Source: Diospyros lotus (taxonomy: Eukaryota > Streptophyta > Magnoliopsida > Ericales > Ebenaceae). Taken from it: a stretch of 64,000 bases of DNA. The first letter of the stretch is position 1. Each line of letters starts with the position of its first letter. Both the position numbers and the translations under genes were made by a program. Location: the NCBI RefSeq assembly GCF_014633365.1, contig NC_068352.1:24275310-24339309 (forward strand), read 5' to 3'. This document shows, piece after piece, positions 1 to 10,224 of the stretch. The notes beneath the pieces were generated by a model. The model did not search any database. It had not been told where the DNA came from and saw only the letters and a list, made by a program, of their open reading frames with translations.

Positions 1-434
1 TCCTCTTCTGCTTCAATCGGATCACCCATTCCTTCATCCCCTTCTGCCTCAATCGGAGCTTCAATTCCTTCCTCCTCTTCCTCCTCAAGCGGGTCTTCCA
101 TCTCTTCGTCGGGCTCATCCGCTAGCACCAGCTCTTATAGCTCTACTAGTAGCTCACGAATCCGTGCACAATAAAGACGAAAATTAAGGAACTGCCTGCC
201 ATGTCGAACCCAATCTGCAAAATCCTGCAGGTCGCCTTCCAAGACACCGACCATCATATCTATTTAGAGCTGGACTAGGTTAGGCCAGAGTCGATAACTC
301 AGGGGTACATCGTTAAGGATCTCTTCCATTTGGACTAGGTGTTCCATGACACCTTCGTTTGGTTCTGGGATCCGATTCTCCAGACGATGGGTCCAATGAT
401 AAAGCAAGACCTACTCCGAGAAGTTTCCAGCCAT
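1..434 (-). pseudogene. gag-like ORF fragment of a minus-strand LTR element, broken
   Basis: On the minus strand, downstream of the primer site at 541-552, an ATG at 434-432 opens a frame that runs to the window edge (144 codons) and is interrupted by three stops: TAG at 413-411, TAA at 266-264 and TAA at 137-135. Between stops the frame reads as protein (e.g. RLENRIPEP, GDLQDFADWVRHGRQFLNF) and ends in an acidic stretch with repeated PIEAE motifs and a run of Glu. Its position, first frame after the PBS, is that of gag. It has no zinc knuckle in the visible part and does not resemble the gag at 25412. It could instead be a lineage-specific leader ORF. The rest of the element lies outside the window. 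All three stops could come from CAG or CAA by one C-to-T change. Confidence 0.5.
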
Positions 435-540
435 CCTGTCATTACAACTTCCATTAGTACCCCTAACTGTCCTCAAGTTGGTACTTCTCACCTGCTAGAC
501 TTAGTCTAAGTTTTCCTTCCTAGGTACCCTACTTGGTTGA

Positions 541-552
541 GCTCTGATACCA
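541..552 (-). other. primer binding site (tRNA-iMet type)
   Basis: The minus strand reads TGGTATCAGAGC, the standard plant initiator-Met primer site, two bases downstream of the LTR end at 555. It fixes the orientation of the element as minus and marks the LTR at 555-2751 as the 5' LTR. Confidence 0.9.
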
Positions 553-554
553 AC

Positions 555-2751
555 TGTAACAGCCCACCTTCTCAGGGCGTGTTATGCCTTAGGAAATTTG
601 GACTTTTTTTTTTTTTCTAAGTTACATTATTCCCGAAATTTCCTAAGACCTATCTAGTGCTTAATTTACACACTAAAGATAAATACAATTTTATAAAGCA
701 GAAGCTGAATCGAACCTGCTCATGGCATTACATAAATAACTGAACATGACATTTATTACAAAATTGATACATCAATTACTTAAAATAAATTAAAACGTAC
801 ATAATTCTTGAACTATTAACATTTCAACATACCATGGTACATTTACTTGTTTTTTGACATCTCGTGTCACTACACATCTCCAACCTCTGTATCATCACTG
901 CAAATCCCGACTAGAACGTTGAATGTTCCAGGGGCGAACCCAAGTTAGATAATAAATCATCTAAATAAGGGTACACAATGCTATGTCATGTGTGTATGCA
1001 ATGTCTTACCTCGTAGGTGTCAACTGCACCCTCATGCTACCTACCATTCTAGCGGCCACCTCTATCGAAGCTGGGGTGTATGGGTGCACCCTTGGTAAGG
1101 CAGCGGTGCCAATTCGTACTCCCTACAGCCTCATATGCATGTGATCAATGACATTAACGTGTATTTATGCATTTCATAGTCATATCATGGATGCAATCTA
1201 CATGATGGGTACATTTCATAGTATGTCAATATGATGTAAGCATTCTCGAAGATATAATAGTACTAAGCTTGAAATGGTACACTTACAGCTAAGTTGTCTC
1301 GAAAAGCATGCCGGTCTTGAAAATCATGCCGAGCGGCTATTTCTCAATCTTCTTGCCCTCAAGGACTCCTAAAACATCAATTTATTTTTAGAATATCATT
1401 TTACTATTTTTTTCATAATTCCTTCAATTTTTCTTTTATTTCTAAGCCTTATCTCTTCAAAATTATATAATAATTATCTAAACTTCCAAAAAATCTAATG
1501 TTTATTTACTAATATTCCTTAAATAATATTTCTAGTATTCTGGAATTTTCTTGGAATTTTTCAATTTAAATTCCTATTTTTTCCTTATTTCAATAATAGA
1601 AAAACTACTTAAATAAATAATAAAATTAGCATTTTCCAGAAAAACTTTCACAAAATAAGAAATAAACAATATTCCAAATTTTTTGGAAATTTTTGAAATA
1701 TTTTCAAAATTTTTTTCCGATTTTATTTCATTTTCTTTTCTTTTCTTGCTAGTGCGTGGGAGGCACGCGCCTTCTTCCCACTCGCGGGCGAGTGCAGCCA
1801 CGCGCCCGGTCTGGTTCTTTTTCTCCAGCGGCTTCCTCGCCGCCGACGAACCTCCCGAGCTTCGAAACGAGGTCCTAACCCCCCTAAACTCGACCTCCCG
1901 AACCCAAATATGGCCTTAAAATTGAGAAAAAGGCACAAGAAGTACCTCGATTTGTCGATCAAAGGCGTGGCTCCGGCGACTTGCGCATTTTCCGGCGAGC
2001 TTGATTTCTTCTTCTTCGCTGCTCCGTTAGCCACCAAATGCTCTAGGAAGTTTTCCCACGATGCAAGGATCACAACCCTACTTTCAAAACTCGCAAACGC
2101 TGCCCCAATCGACTACTTTAAGAAGTAAAAATTTTTGGATGAATGGGGTTGCTTGATCGCGGCTATTTATAGCCAAACTCGACCGCGAACGGTCAAATCA
2201 AGGGTGCCACGCGTCCCTGAGGCCATTCCTAAGGTCATTTCCCATTAAACGCCCCCCTCTTCCTGATTTCTTATTTGCAGGCGCGGCCAAAGCATGGCGT
2301 GCGCATACTCCGATCTTCTGCCAAATTTTGCATTTTTTTTTTATATACAGATATATATATATATACCTATACATATACACCTTTATATTATACATATATA
2401 CATACGCATACATTTATACATATGCCTATTTATATTCATGCATACATACCTATACATATACATTTATGCTTATTACATGCCTATTTACATACTTATATTT
2501 ACATATACATTCATACTATATTTTCTGGCATAAGCATATAAATTAATTACATATCATATAAACATAATTAAACTAAATTAATTACATAACACTAAAAAAA
2601 TAAATTTAATAAACATTTAAAACTCTAATAATTTCTTTAGGGACACATACCTTATATCATTAAATAAATTTCGCTACTAAATTTATACATACTCATTGAA
2701 ATTTCTCTAGAGCCTAAAATCAGGATATTTACGGTATCTCAGGGTATTACA
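555..2751 (-). mobile_element. 5' LTR of a minus-strand LTR retrotransposon
   Basis: The 2197 bp LTR reads TGTAACAGCCC at its left end and GGTATTACA at its right end on the plus strand, so on the minus strand it begins TGTAATACC and ends TGTTACA. The PBS adjoins its left edge. The body has an AT-rich left half, an arm near 1750-2270 of higher GC, and a (TA)n-rich stretch at 2338-2540. The small open frames here are low-complexity shadows. The partner LTR is outside the window, so the TSD cannot be tested. The block at about 900-970 (GTTGAATGTTCCAGG) matches a block at 20060-20110 in the solo LTR at 19673, so the two are related. Confidence 0.85.
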
Positions 2752-3157
2752 CTAACCCCACTGAACTTGCCCTCCATAACTAATTTTTCTTTACCTGAAA
2801 TGACAAGAATAAGTAAGATAAGCCACAAGGCTCAGCAAGTATATATATAACAAATGAAGTAATGGAATCAAGGCATGGATGAACCAAAAATAAAGTACAC
2901 TCGACTCCCTGGATATAAATAAGAATCATTTATTCGTTCCCCGTCATTATCATTATCCCCATGCCATCATCATTATGCATTTTATGCAACATCTCATTCT
3001 TATGAATACATAGGTTCTCATGCATCACATCGGCCCTCAAGGTCTTCCATTGACATGTTTCATGTCGGCCCACAAGACCTTCCATTCACATGCATACATA
3101 TATATATATATATATCATATGCCATATCACACATCATGCCATGTGCTCATATGAAAC
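2752..3157 (-). repeat. LTR remnant, no coding content
   Basis: This stretch contains a diverged copy of the conserved LTR block seen in most LTRs here (ACCTGAAATGA ... GGCTCAGCAAGTAT at 2797-2842), in minus orientation, and a (TA)n run at 3095-3115. It looks like the interior of an older LTR in which the neighbouring LTR and the TRIM have inserted. No ends or TSD can be defined. Confidence 0.45.
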
Positions 3158-3406
3158 TGTAATATCCCGAGAGCCCAGGGTTAGGTCTAAGAAAGGACTT
3201 TAGAGAGGCTAGTATATATATTGATGATAGTAAGGAAGGAAACAATACCAACTGGATACTTTTTGAGTTGAATGTGAATAAATAACTCATGGGTTAAGCA
3301 TGCTTGAGTTAGGGTAGCTCAAGGATAGGTAATCCCTAGAAAATTCATGTAGTCCCATCAAGGTAAGTTAATCTAGTCCTTCCTATACTCGATGCGGGAT
3401 GTTACA
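3158..3406 (+). repeat. TRIM copy 1, left LTR
   Basis: 249 bp, TGTAATATCCC to GATGTTACA. It aligns end to end with 3635-3884, with scattered substitutions. Confidence 0.85.
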
Positions 3407-3408
3407 CG

Positions 3409-3420
3409 TGGTATCAAAGC
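3409..3420 (+). other. TRIM copy 1 primer binding site
   Basis: TGGTATCAAAGC: one mismatch from the initiator-Met site TGGTATCAGAGC, two bases after the left LTR. Confidence 0.8.
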
Positions 3421-3634
3421 TGACCCTTGGAGAAGGCGGTCCGATGAGGGCGAGGAGTGGCGTTGGGGTATGAGGGCCCGAACAAGAAGTGGTTCCTAGC
3501 AGATTTCTTGGATGGCAGCCCCCAAAAAAGAGAAGATCTATGACCAATTGTAAGGTCAGCCCCCAAAGGAGAGAAGATCTGTGACTAATTGTAAGGTTAC
3601 ATAACGAGGACGTCATATGCTCAAGGGGGGAGAA

Positions 3635-3884
3635 TGTAATACCCCGAGAGCCCAATGTTAGATCCAAGAAGAGACTCTAGATGGGTTAGTATATATATTG
3701 AGGATAGTAAAGAAGGAAACAATACCAACTGGATACCTTTTGAGCTGAATGTGTATAAATAACTTTCAGGTTAAGCGTGTTTGAACTAAAGTAGCTCAAG
3801 GATGGGTAACTCTTGGAAAGTTCACATAAGGCCATCAGAATAAATTGATCTGGTCTTTCTTATCGTTCGATGCGGGACGTTACA
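3635..3884 (+). repeat. TRIM copy 1, right LTR
   Basis: 250 bp, TGTAATACCCC to GACGTTACA, directly after the GGGGGGAGAA purine tract. Confidence 0.85.
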
Positions 3885-5544
3885 GTGCATTCCAAGAATT
3901 AGCAATTTTGTTTTGGAATTTGTAATTATGAAAATAAATTCAAAATTGAAACATGAAAAAAATATCACTTAAGGTTCCCTTTCTTCTTTATTCTTCTCTC
4001 TATCTCTTTCTCTTCTCTTGTCTCTTCTTCTTTGTGTCATCACCTATCTCTTTGTCTCTAATAAGCAAAAGCAATAAAATTTTCTCTCATGTAATGGAAC
4101 CCAAAATGAGTATGTGCGAAATTCATATTGGATTTTAACAGTATTTTTGTTGTAATTTCAAAAGGAGAAAGAGGAGAGCATTTTGAAAATTTTATAAAAT
4201 TAATTAACATTAATTAGTGGCAAGAAATTATGAGTTATGTAGAAGTTAAGTTCAAAGGAAATTAATGATATTTCTGTAAATATATGATGGTTGGCGTCTT
4301 TTAGCCAAACTTTAGGGATACGTAAAATCTACCACATATATATATATATATATAGATCAAACACTTATTTATAATAATATTATACTGATTTTTATTGAAA
4401 ATAAAATATATTTAACCCAAGTAATATAAAGGTAAATTGATTAAATACTCTATGAACTTTGATTACTTGGTTCGAGCATATCCTAAATTTTAAAATTTAT
4501 GAATTAATTTATATATATATTTTAAATTAGCCATAATATCCCTAAACTTTGTCCATCTAAAAAAGTGTCATGACTAATTTTAAAAAATTTAAATATTGAT
4601 TGGGCGAATTTTAATTTCTTTTTTCTGTAAATAGAATTTTAATTTCAGTTAGTGTTTGATCCAAATGGACAAAATTAAAGGGATATATGGTCAATTTATC
4701 TAGATACACAAGGAATTTATGAAAAAATATCATCGTAATAATTGATAAATTATAATTTATTTAGTTAAACCCATTTATTTATTGTTGTTGTTTGTATATT
4801 TTGATTGCTACACACACTATCGTCTATAAATACATTTACAAGAATGCAATGATTTTAAAATTCTTGAGTAATTGAGAGATAAAAATTGATTTGGGCTAAG
4901 TAGATAAATTAAAATATTCATATAATAAACTCGTAAAAAGAGTCTAACATTGTTTTAGACATATTTGTCACGAGTTTTTTAATGTCTAAATAATCTACAA
5001 TATCTATCTAGTTAGACTTAGTCTAACATTGTCTTAGACCCATTTGTCCAAATTGAAAATTAATGTGCCACGTGACAATATATAGCAAATAATCACATTA
5101 ATATTAAGATATATAAGACAATAAATATAATTAATTTGTTTACAAAATTATTGCTTAAAAATTCACACATTTGAATTGTAAAACACTAATTTATTTATAC
5201 ACTAACTTTTAACACTTACATAAGGAGAGATACTTTTTTAAGAAATGAATAACATTTATTCATAAATTATTAAATATTTTTCAAAAATTATAAGTGTTTT
5301 CAATTTTTTAAAATTATAAACATTTTTACATAATAAAAAGTGTATTTTTAGAAAATTATAAACACTTTTTATGAAATGTAGTTGATAATTTATAAAGAAG
5401 AATTATTAATAATTTTAAAAAAATAATTATAGTTTTGTAAGTATAAAAAATTAAAATATAAATAATATTATGATTATAAGAAAACATCTTTAAAAGTAAT
5501 GTACACTACAAAATGTTGGGTTTCACAATTAGTTAAATTAATTT
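3885..5544. other. AT-rich non-coding part of segment A
   Basis: I see no gene. The 61-codon frame starting at 3953 lies in a pyrimidine-rich stretch and is not kept in copy B (near 32790), where it is interrupted. The interval ends in the AATTT target copy (5540-5544) of the nested LTR block. Confidence 0.6.
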
Positions 5545-7674
5545 TGTAACAACCTGTGTATATTTCAAAAATTAGAGATAGATAATAATTATAAATATCA
5601 ATATTGCGGTCATTATTGGGTATTTGGAGATTTAAGAAAAAATAATAATTTATGTTGTTTTGTGGAAATAAGAAATTAAGGGTAATTAATTAAATTATTT
5701 AAAACTATTTATGGAATTAATTAGGTGAATTTTTAGGAATGTTTGGGATATAAGTGTTATTAATAAGTGGGGTGTATGTGATAATTTTTGAAAGTTATGG
5801 GGTCTTCATGTAATTTTTGAAGATTGTGCTAGGATTACATTAAAATTAATTAGGTGAAAGAATATATTGAAGGAGTAGCTAGGTGGGGCGGTCCCGCGCA
5901 CGAGGGAAGAAGAGGAGGTCGTGGGTTCGACCTGAAAGCAGGGCACGCATGCGGAGGAAAAATGCTGAATTTTTCCAGCAAATCAAGTGCCTAAACGGTG
6001 CCATTTCAGGGGCGCACACTAGGCACCCATGTGCGGTCCAGCTACGCGCCACATGGTGCACGTTGGTGCCTTGCGCTTCCCTTCTTTCTTTTTTTCTTCC
6101 AGCTTCATTTTACTCCATTTTCAATGCAAATTTGATCAGACAAATTAGGATAGCTTCTGTTGACTTTGTGGGGGCAAGTATGGCCAAGAATTAGCAATAT
6201 AATTGGGGCGCTATGAAATTAATTAAATTAGACTTGATGGCTTAAATCATAGCTTATTGGGGAGCGTGAATTGTTTGGTTGACAAGGAAATATAAGGGCT
6301 ATAAAATGAGTAAATTGGGCTGCAAAAGAAGAGCGTGGTGAAGAAGATGGTCGTCTGCAATGAGAAATGAAGAAATACAAAGAAGAAATGACGCGTTAAA
6401 CCTGTAAAAGTGGGAAGAATTTAAGATTAAACTTGGTTTAATCTAAGTTTAATTAGCCAAGTAAGTAGAGAAATATGTATTAATCATTCTGTACAGTTAG
6501 AATTTTATTTTGGGTCCGATTTTATTAATTTTGAGAGTTTTTGTTAATTTGCAACGTGTATTAATTTGGTGGTGTGCAAGCATGAAAATGCTGGACACAA
6601 CTAAATAGAGGCAAGCTCCTTTCTACATTTGTGAATTCCTTTCATTTTATGAATTCCGCGTCTTTCCTTAATTCGTTTTGATTTTGCGTATTAATTATAC
6701 AAATCGATGATTTTATTAGGGTTTTATTTGTTGTGTGCCTACGGGGTATTGTGTACCACCCCCATTCTTTTCGGAATAATACTGAACCCAACTTGGGGAC
6801 TAAGTTCGTAGAGGTACGGGTTTATTTATGGATTTCTTGGGTATGGATCGGCTAGGGCTATCGATCAGTGGGGCAGGGGTTGGCTGTTTGGTGACGTTGG
6901 GGTAGACTATTGTACGGCCTTGAAGTGAACCGTCGGGCAGACACTCCTAGTCACTGACCGTTAACCAGTGCCGAATGCTGCTGACTAGCTCTACCAGTAT
7001 GTGATTTACTACATGATTTGATATGTTGTATTACCGTTCATGATTTGATATGTACATGGGTACGGGATGCATATTAGGGGATTTATTTATTGAGTATGCT
7101 TGGACACGGACATTCTAGCATGGTTAGATTACATTAGGTACAGGCATATGCATCGCGTGTGGTTTACTATGTGAGATGACCGACGCCTGATGCCTGGATG
7201 TATGGGCGCCAGTGTAGCACGTTGATACTCACTACGTCATTGCATCTTATGTGCATTGCATGGTTACCGACAATTCACAGGTCTCAGACGGGAGGACTGT
7301 TCCGATGGAGCCTATGGCTCGATTATTCTACAACTCAGGTATTGGGAGGACCGACGCGAGCACTCGGGTGACAAGAGCATCGATCTGGGACGACACGCAC
7401 AGGTTTGTTGGAAGTATATGTTACCTTTCAGGGTAGTGGCATGTTAGTATGGGACTTGAGTGCCGTGTGTCTTGTGTGCGTCCCAAGGACTGATACGTGC
7501 TTTTATTTACGCTTTTATACTGTGTTGGGCATCTCATGGCTTGTGTGTGCCTGGGAGTTAGTGTTTCGGGGAAAGGTTACTGGATATGTTCAGCCTTCAG
7601 CTTTCCTTTCTTTATGCTTGCTGAGTCTCTCGATTCACTTTTCTTTCCATCATTCCAGGTAGTGGCAGCGTGGG

Positions 7675-10224
7675 TGTAAGCACCCCCGCTCGGATATCCC
7701 AGCCGCCCGGACTACCCGAACGGGAGCGCCTACGGGAGGAGAAAAGTAATAAACACAGAGACAAAAACCACCCCGGCATGCATACTCAAAGATGAGAGCA
7801 ACGGAAGCGAAGAAAAACACATGCATGCACTACGGGTACCCCGCTAACACAGCGGTCACAAGATAAATAAACAAACACAAACTCCTGTGCCGAAATACAC
7901 AAGACTCGAGAAAACACCTGGCACAGAAGAAAATAATAGAGTAGACCCTACACAATCATCAGAGTTGACAGGGATTGACGAGACTGCCTGTACACCACAC
8001 CGACTCTGCCGTTAAAGCTGACTCCCTTGCTATGGCCCACGCCGCCCCTACCTGGAATGATGGAAAGCAAGGTGAGTCGAGAGACTCAGCAAGCATAAGG
8101 AAGAAAAGGCATAAGGCTACACAAAACCAGAAGTCTCACCCCAGAATAAATCCCCAGGTACACACAAGCCATGAGACGCTACAACACAACAGCTCAATAG
8201 CATAATAAAATAAAAGCACATACCGGTCCTTGGGGGCCCACATAAGACACTTGGCACCCAAGTCCCATACCAACCTGCCGCTGCCCTGAAAGGCAACAAA
8301 TGTCTCCACAAACCTGCGCGCGCTGTCCCAGGCCGGTACTCCCGTCACCTGTATCCGTCGGTACTCCCGACAACCGAGCCATAGGCTCCCTCGGAACGGT
8401 ACTCCCGTCCGAGAACTAAATACTACCAGTATCCATGCAATGCACATAGAAATGCAATGGCGTAGTGAGCATCAACGTGATACAAGGCGCCCATACATCC
8501 AGGCATCAGGCCATGCTCCGCCCACATAGTAAACCACACGCCATGCATATGCTCGCGCTGGATGCAACCTAACCAAACTAGAATGTCCGTGTCCAAGCAT
8601 TCTCAATAAATGGATATCCCAATATGCATCCCGTACCCATGTGCATATCAAATCATGAACAGTAATACAATGTATCTAATCATGCAGTAAATCACATACC
8701 GGCAGAGCTAGTCAGCAATGCCCGGCACCGGTCAACGGTCAGTGACTAGGGGTGTCCACCCGACGGTCCACATCAGGGCCGTACCATAGTCTACCCCAAC
8801 GTCACCAACAACCGACCCCTGCCCCACTGCTCGATAGCTCTAACCGAACCATAAATAAATCTGAGAAAAACTGTAAGAAAACCCAATAAAATCGTAAATA
8901 AACCCTCACGTCTAGGAACCTAGTCCCCAAACTGGTTCAGCATCATTCCTGAAAGGTGTGGGGGCGGTACAAACCCCCTTAGGCTCACAACGAATAAAAT
9001 TATAGAAGCCTCAGATTTAATTTAAATTAAAACAAATGAATAATAGTTCAACCAATAAGGCAATGTGCCGAATTAAAGTAAGGGAGGTGATAAAATACAG
9101 GAAATCACGGGGTTTCTCACGGGAATTAAAGAATACGAGGAAAGGGATTGGAACTTGCCTGAAATTAGCTGATTCCGACCTCACTCGAGCTCCCGATGCA
9201 AATTAAATCATTTCCTAGCAAATAACACAATCGGGACTCAAATTAATTAATTCTAATCGCGTAAAATTTATAATTTAAACGTAACATGCTTTTACAAATT
9301 TTTACCCAAGTAACTGATCACTTCCCTTGTCGAAAAATCCCAAAATTCCTTTATTTTTTTCTTTATTTTCTTCCTCTTCTTCTTCTTCTTCTTCTTCTTC
9401 TTCCCTGCTTCACCCGCGCCTGCAACTCCATTTCTTCTTCTCCTTTCCTTTCATTCTTCTTCTTTTCTTCTTCATTTTCCTCTTCTTCCTTTCTTCTCTT
9501 CTTCTTCTTCTTCTTCTTCTTCTTCTTCTTCTTCTTCCCCGCGCTGCTGCCTCCTTCTTCTCCTCCCACGCATCCGGCCGCCTGCAACCACGCATGGCTG
9601 CGGCCGGCCTTCACTGTCCGGCCCTCCGCTGGTCGCCGGGCCTGCCTCCGGCCATCACCGCGCGCCACCGCGCCGCCCCGACTGCCGCTGCTTCACGTCG
9701 CCATGGCCGCGACTTCTTCAAGCCGCGGCTGCTCCTCGTCGGCCATGGCAGTGGCTGCCATGGCCGATTGGCCATCCCTCTCTCTCGATCTCTCTTCCTC
9801 ACTCTCTCGGTCTCGATCTCACCCCCTCAATCTCTCTCGGTCTCGATCTCTCCCCCTCAATCTCTCGTGAGCTCTCTCCCTGCTCGCTCCCTCTGTCTCT
9901 CACTCTCTGTGTTTAGATTTTTTTGGAGAAGGTCACTGTGTCAATCTTGGCCTCCAAGCCATTCACGCGCACCACAGCCACAAATTAAACTTATTAATTA
10001 ATTAATTTAAGTTAATTTCTTAACTCATTATTATTATTTTGATTATATTATCAATATGTATTAATTAATTAATTCAAATTAAGTTAACATAATTTACACA
10101 TTTTTTATTATTAGCAGTATTATTTTTACCACTCTTTGATTACCTTAAATCCTCAAATGCCAAAATTTAATAATTAATCAAAATTTAATAATTAATATCA
10201 TTACCGAAATTTCGGGATATTACA
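7675..10224 (-). mobile_element. solo LTR, level 3 of the nest (TSD GTGGG)
   Basis: A 2550 bp LTR starts TGTAAGCACC at 7675 and ends GGGATATTACA at 10224, with GTGGG at 7670-7674 and 10225-10229. It is in minus orientation relative to the level 2 LTR that hosts it. It contains a long CTT microsatellite (9370-9540) and a GC-richer arm at 9540-9780. The overlapping frames of 194 and 224 codons at 9286-10001 are read through that microsatellite and are not genes. Confidence 0.92.
9370..9540. repeat. (CTT)n microsatellite inside an LTR
   Basis: A near-continuous TTC/CTT pyrimidine tract. The same tract, with other lengths, sits at the same LTR position at 48330-48480 and 53990-54125, so it belongs to the LTR family and varies in length. 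Confidence 0.9.

Larger units (their letters stand above)
3158..3884 (+). mobile_element. TRIM (terminal-repeat retrotransposon in miniature), copy 1
   Basis: Two direct terminal repeats of about 250 bp (3158-3406 and 3635-3884) both start TGTAATA and end TTACA. The left repeat is followed two bases later by a primer site, TGGTATCAAAGC at 3409-3420. The right one is preceded by a purine tract, CAAGGGGGGAGAA at 3622-3634. The 228 bp interior has no coding frame. Short LTRs, PBS, PPT and no ORF are the definition of a TRIM, which must be mobilised in trans by an autonomous element. The flanks (GAAAC left, GTGCA right) do not form a TSD, so one edge has been rearranged or the LTRs recombined between copies. 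A second copy lies at 58358-58978. Confidence 0.85.

Noticed and set aside
541..557. TGGTATCAGAGC-type sites as possible tRNA gene pieces
   Set aside because: Each lies 2-4 bases from an LTR end and lacks the rest of a tRNA; they are retrotransposon primer sites. I saw no tRNA or rRNA gene in the window.
1574..2128. Overlapping frames on both strands in the LTR at 555-2751
   Set aside because: The composition follows local base bias and there is no conserved motif; the region is LTR.
3953..4138. 61-codon frame in segment A
   Set aside because: It is hydrophobic low complexity from a pyrimidine tract and is not maintained in copy B near 32790.
9286..10001. Two overlapping frames of 194 and 224 codons
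   Set aside because: Both read through a CTT microsatellite in an LTR, giving Leu/Ser/Phe runs; no ordered protein signature.
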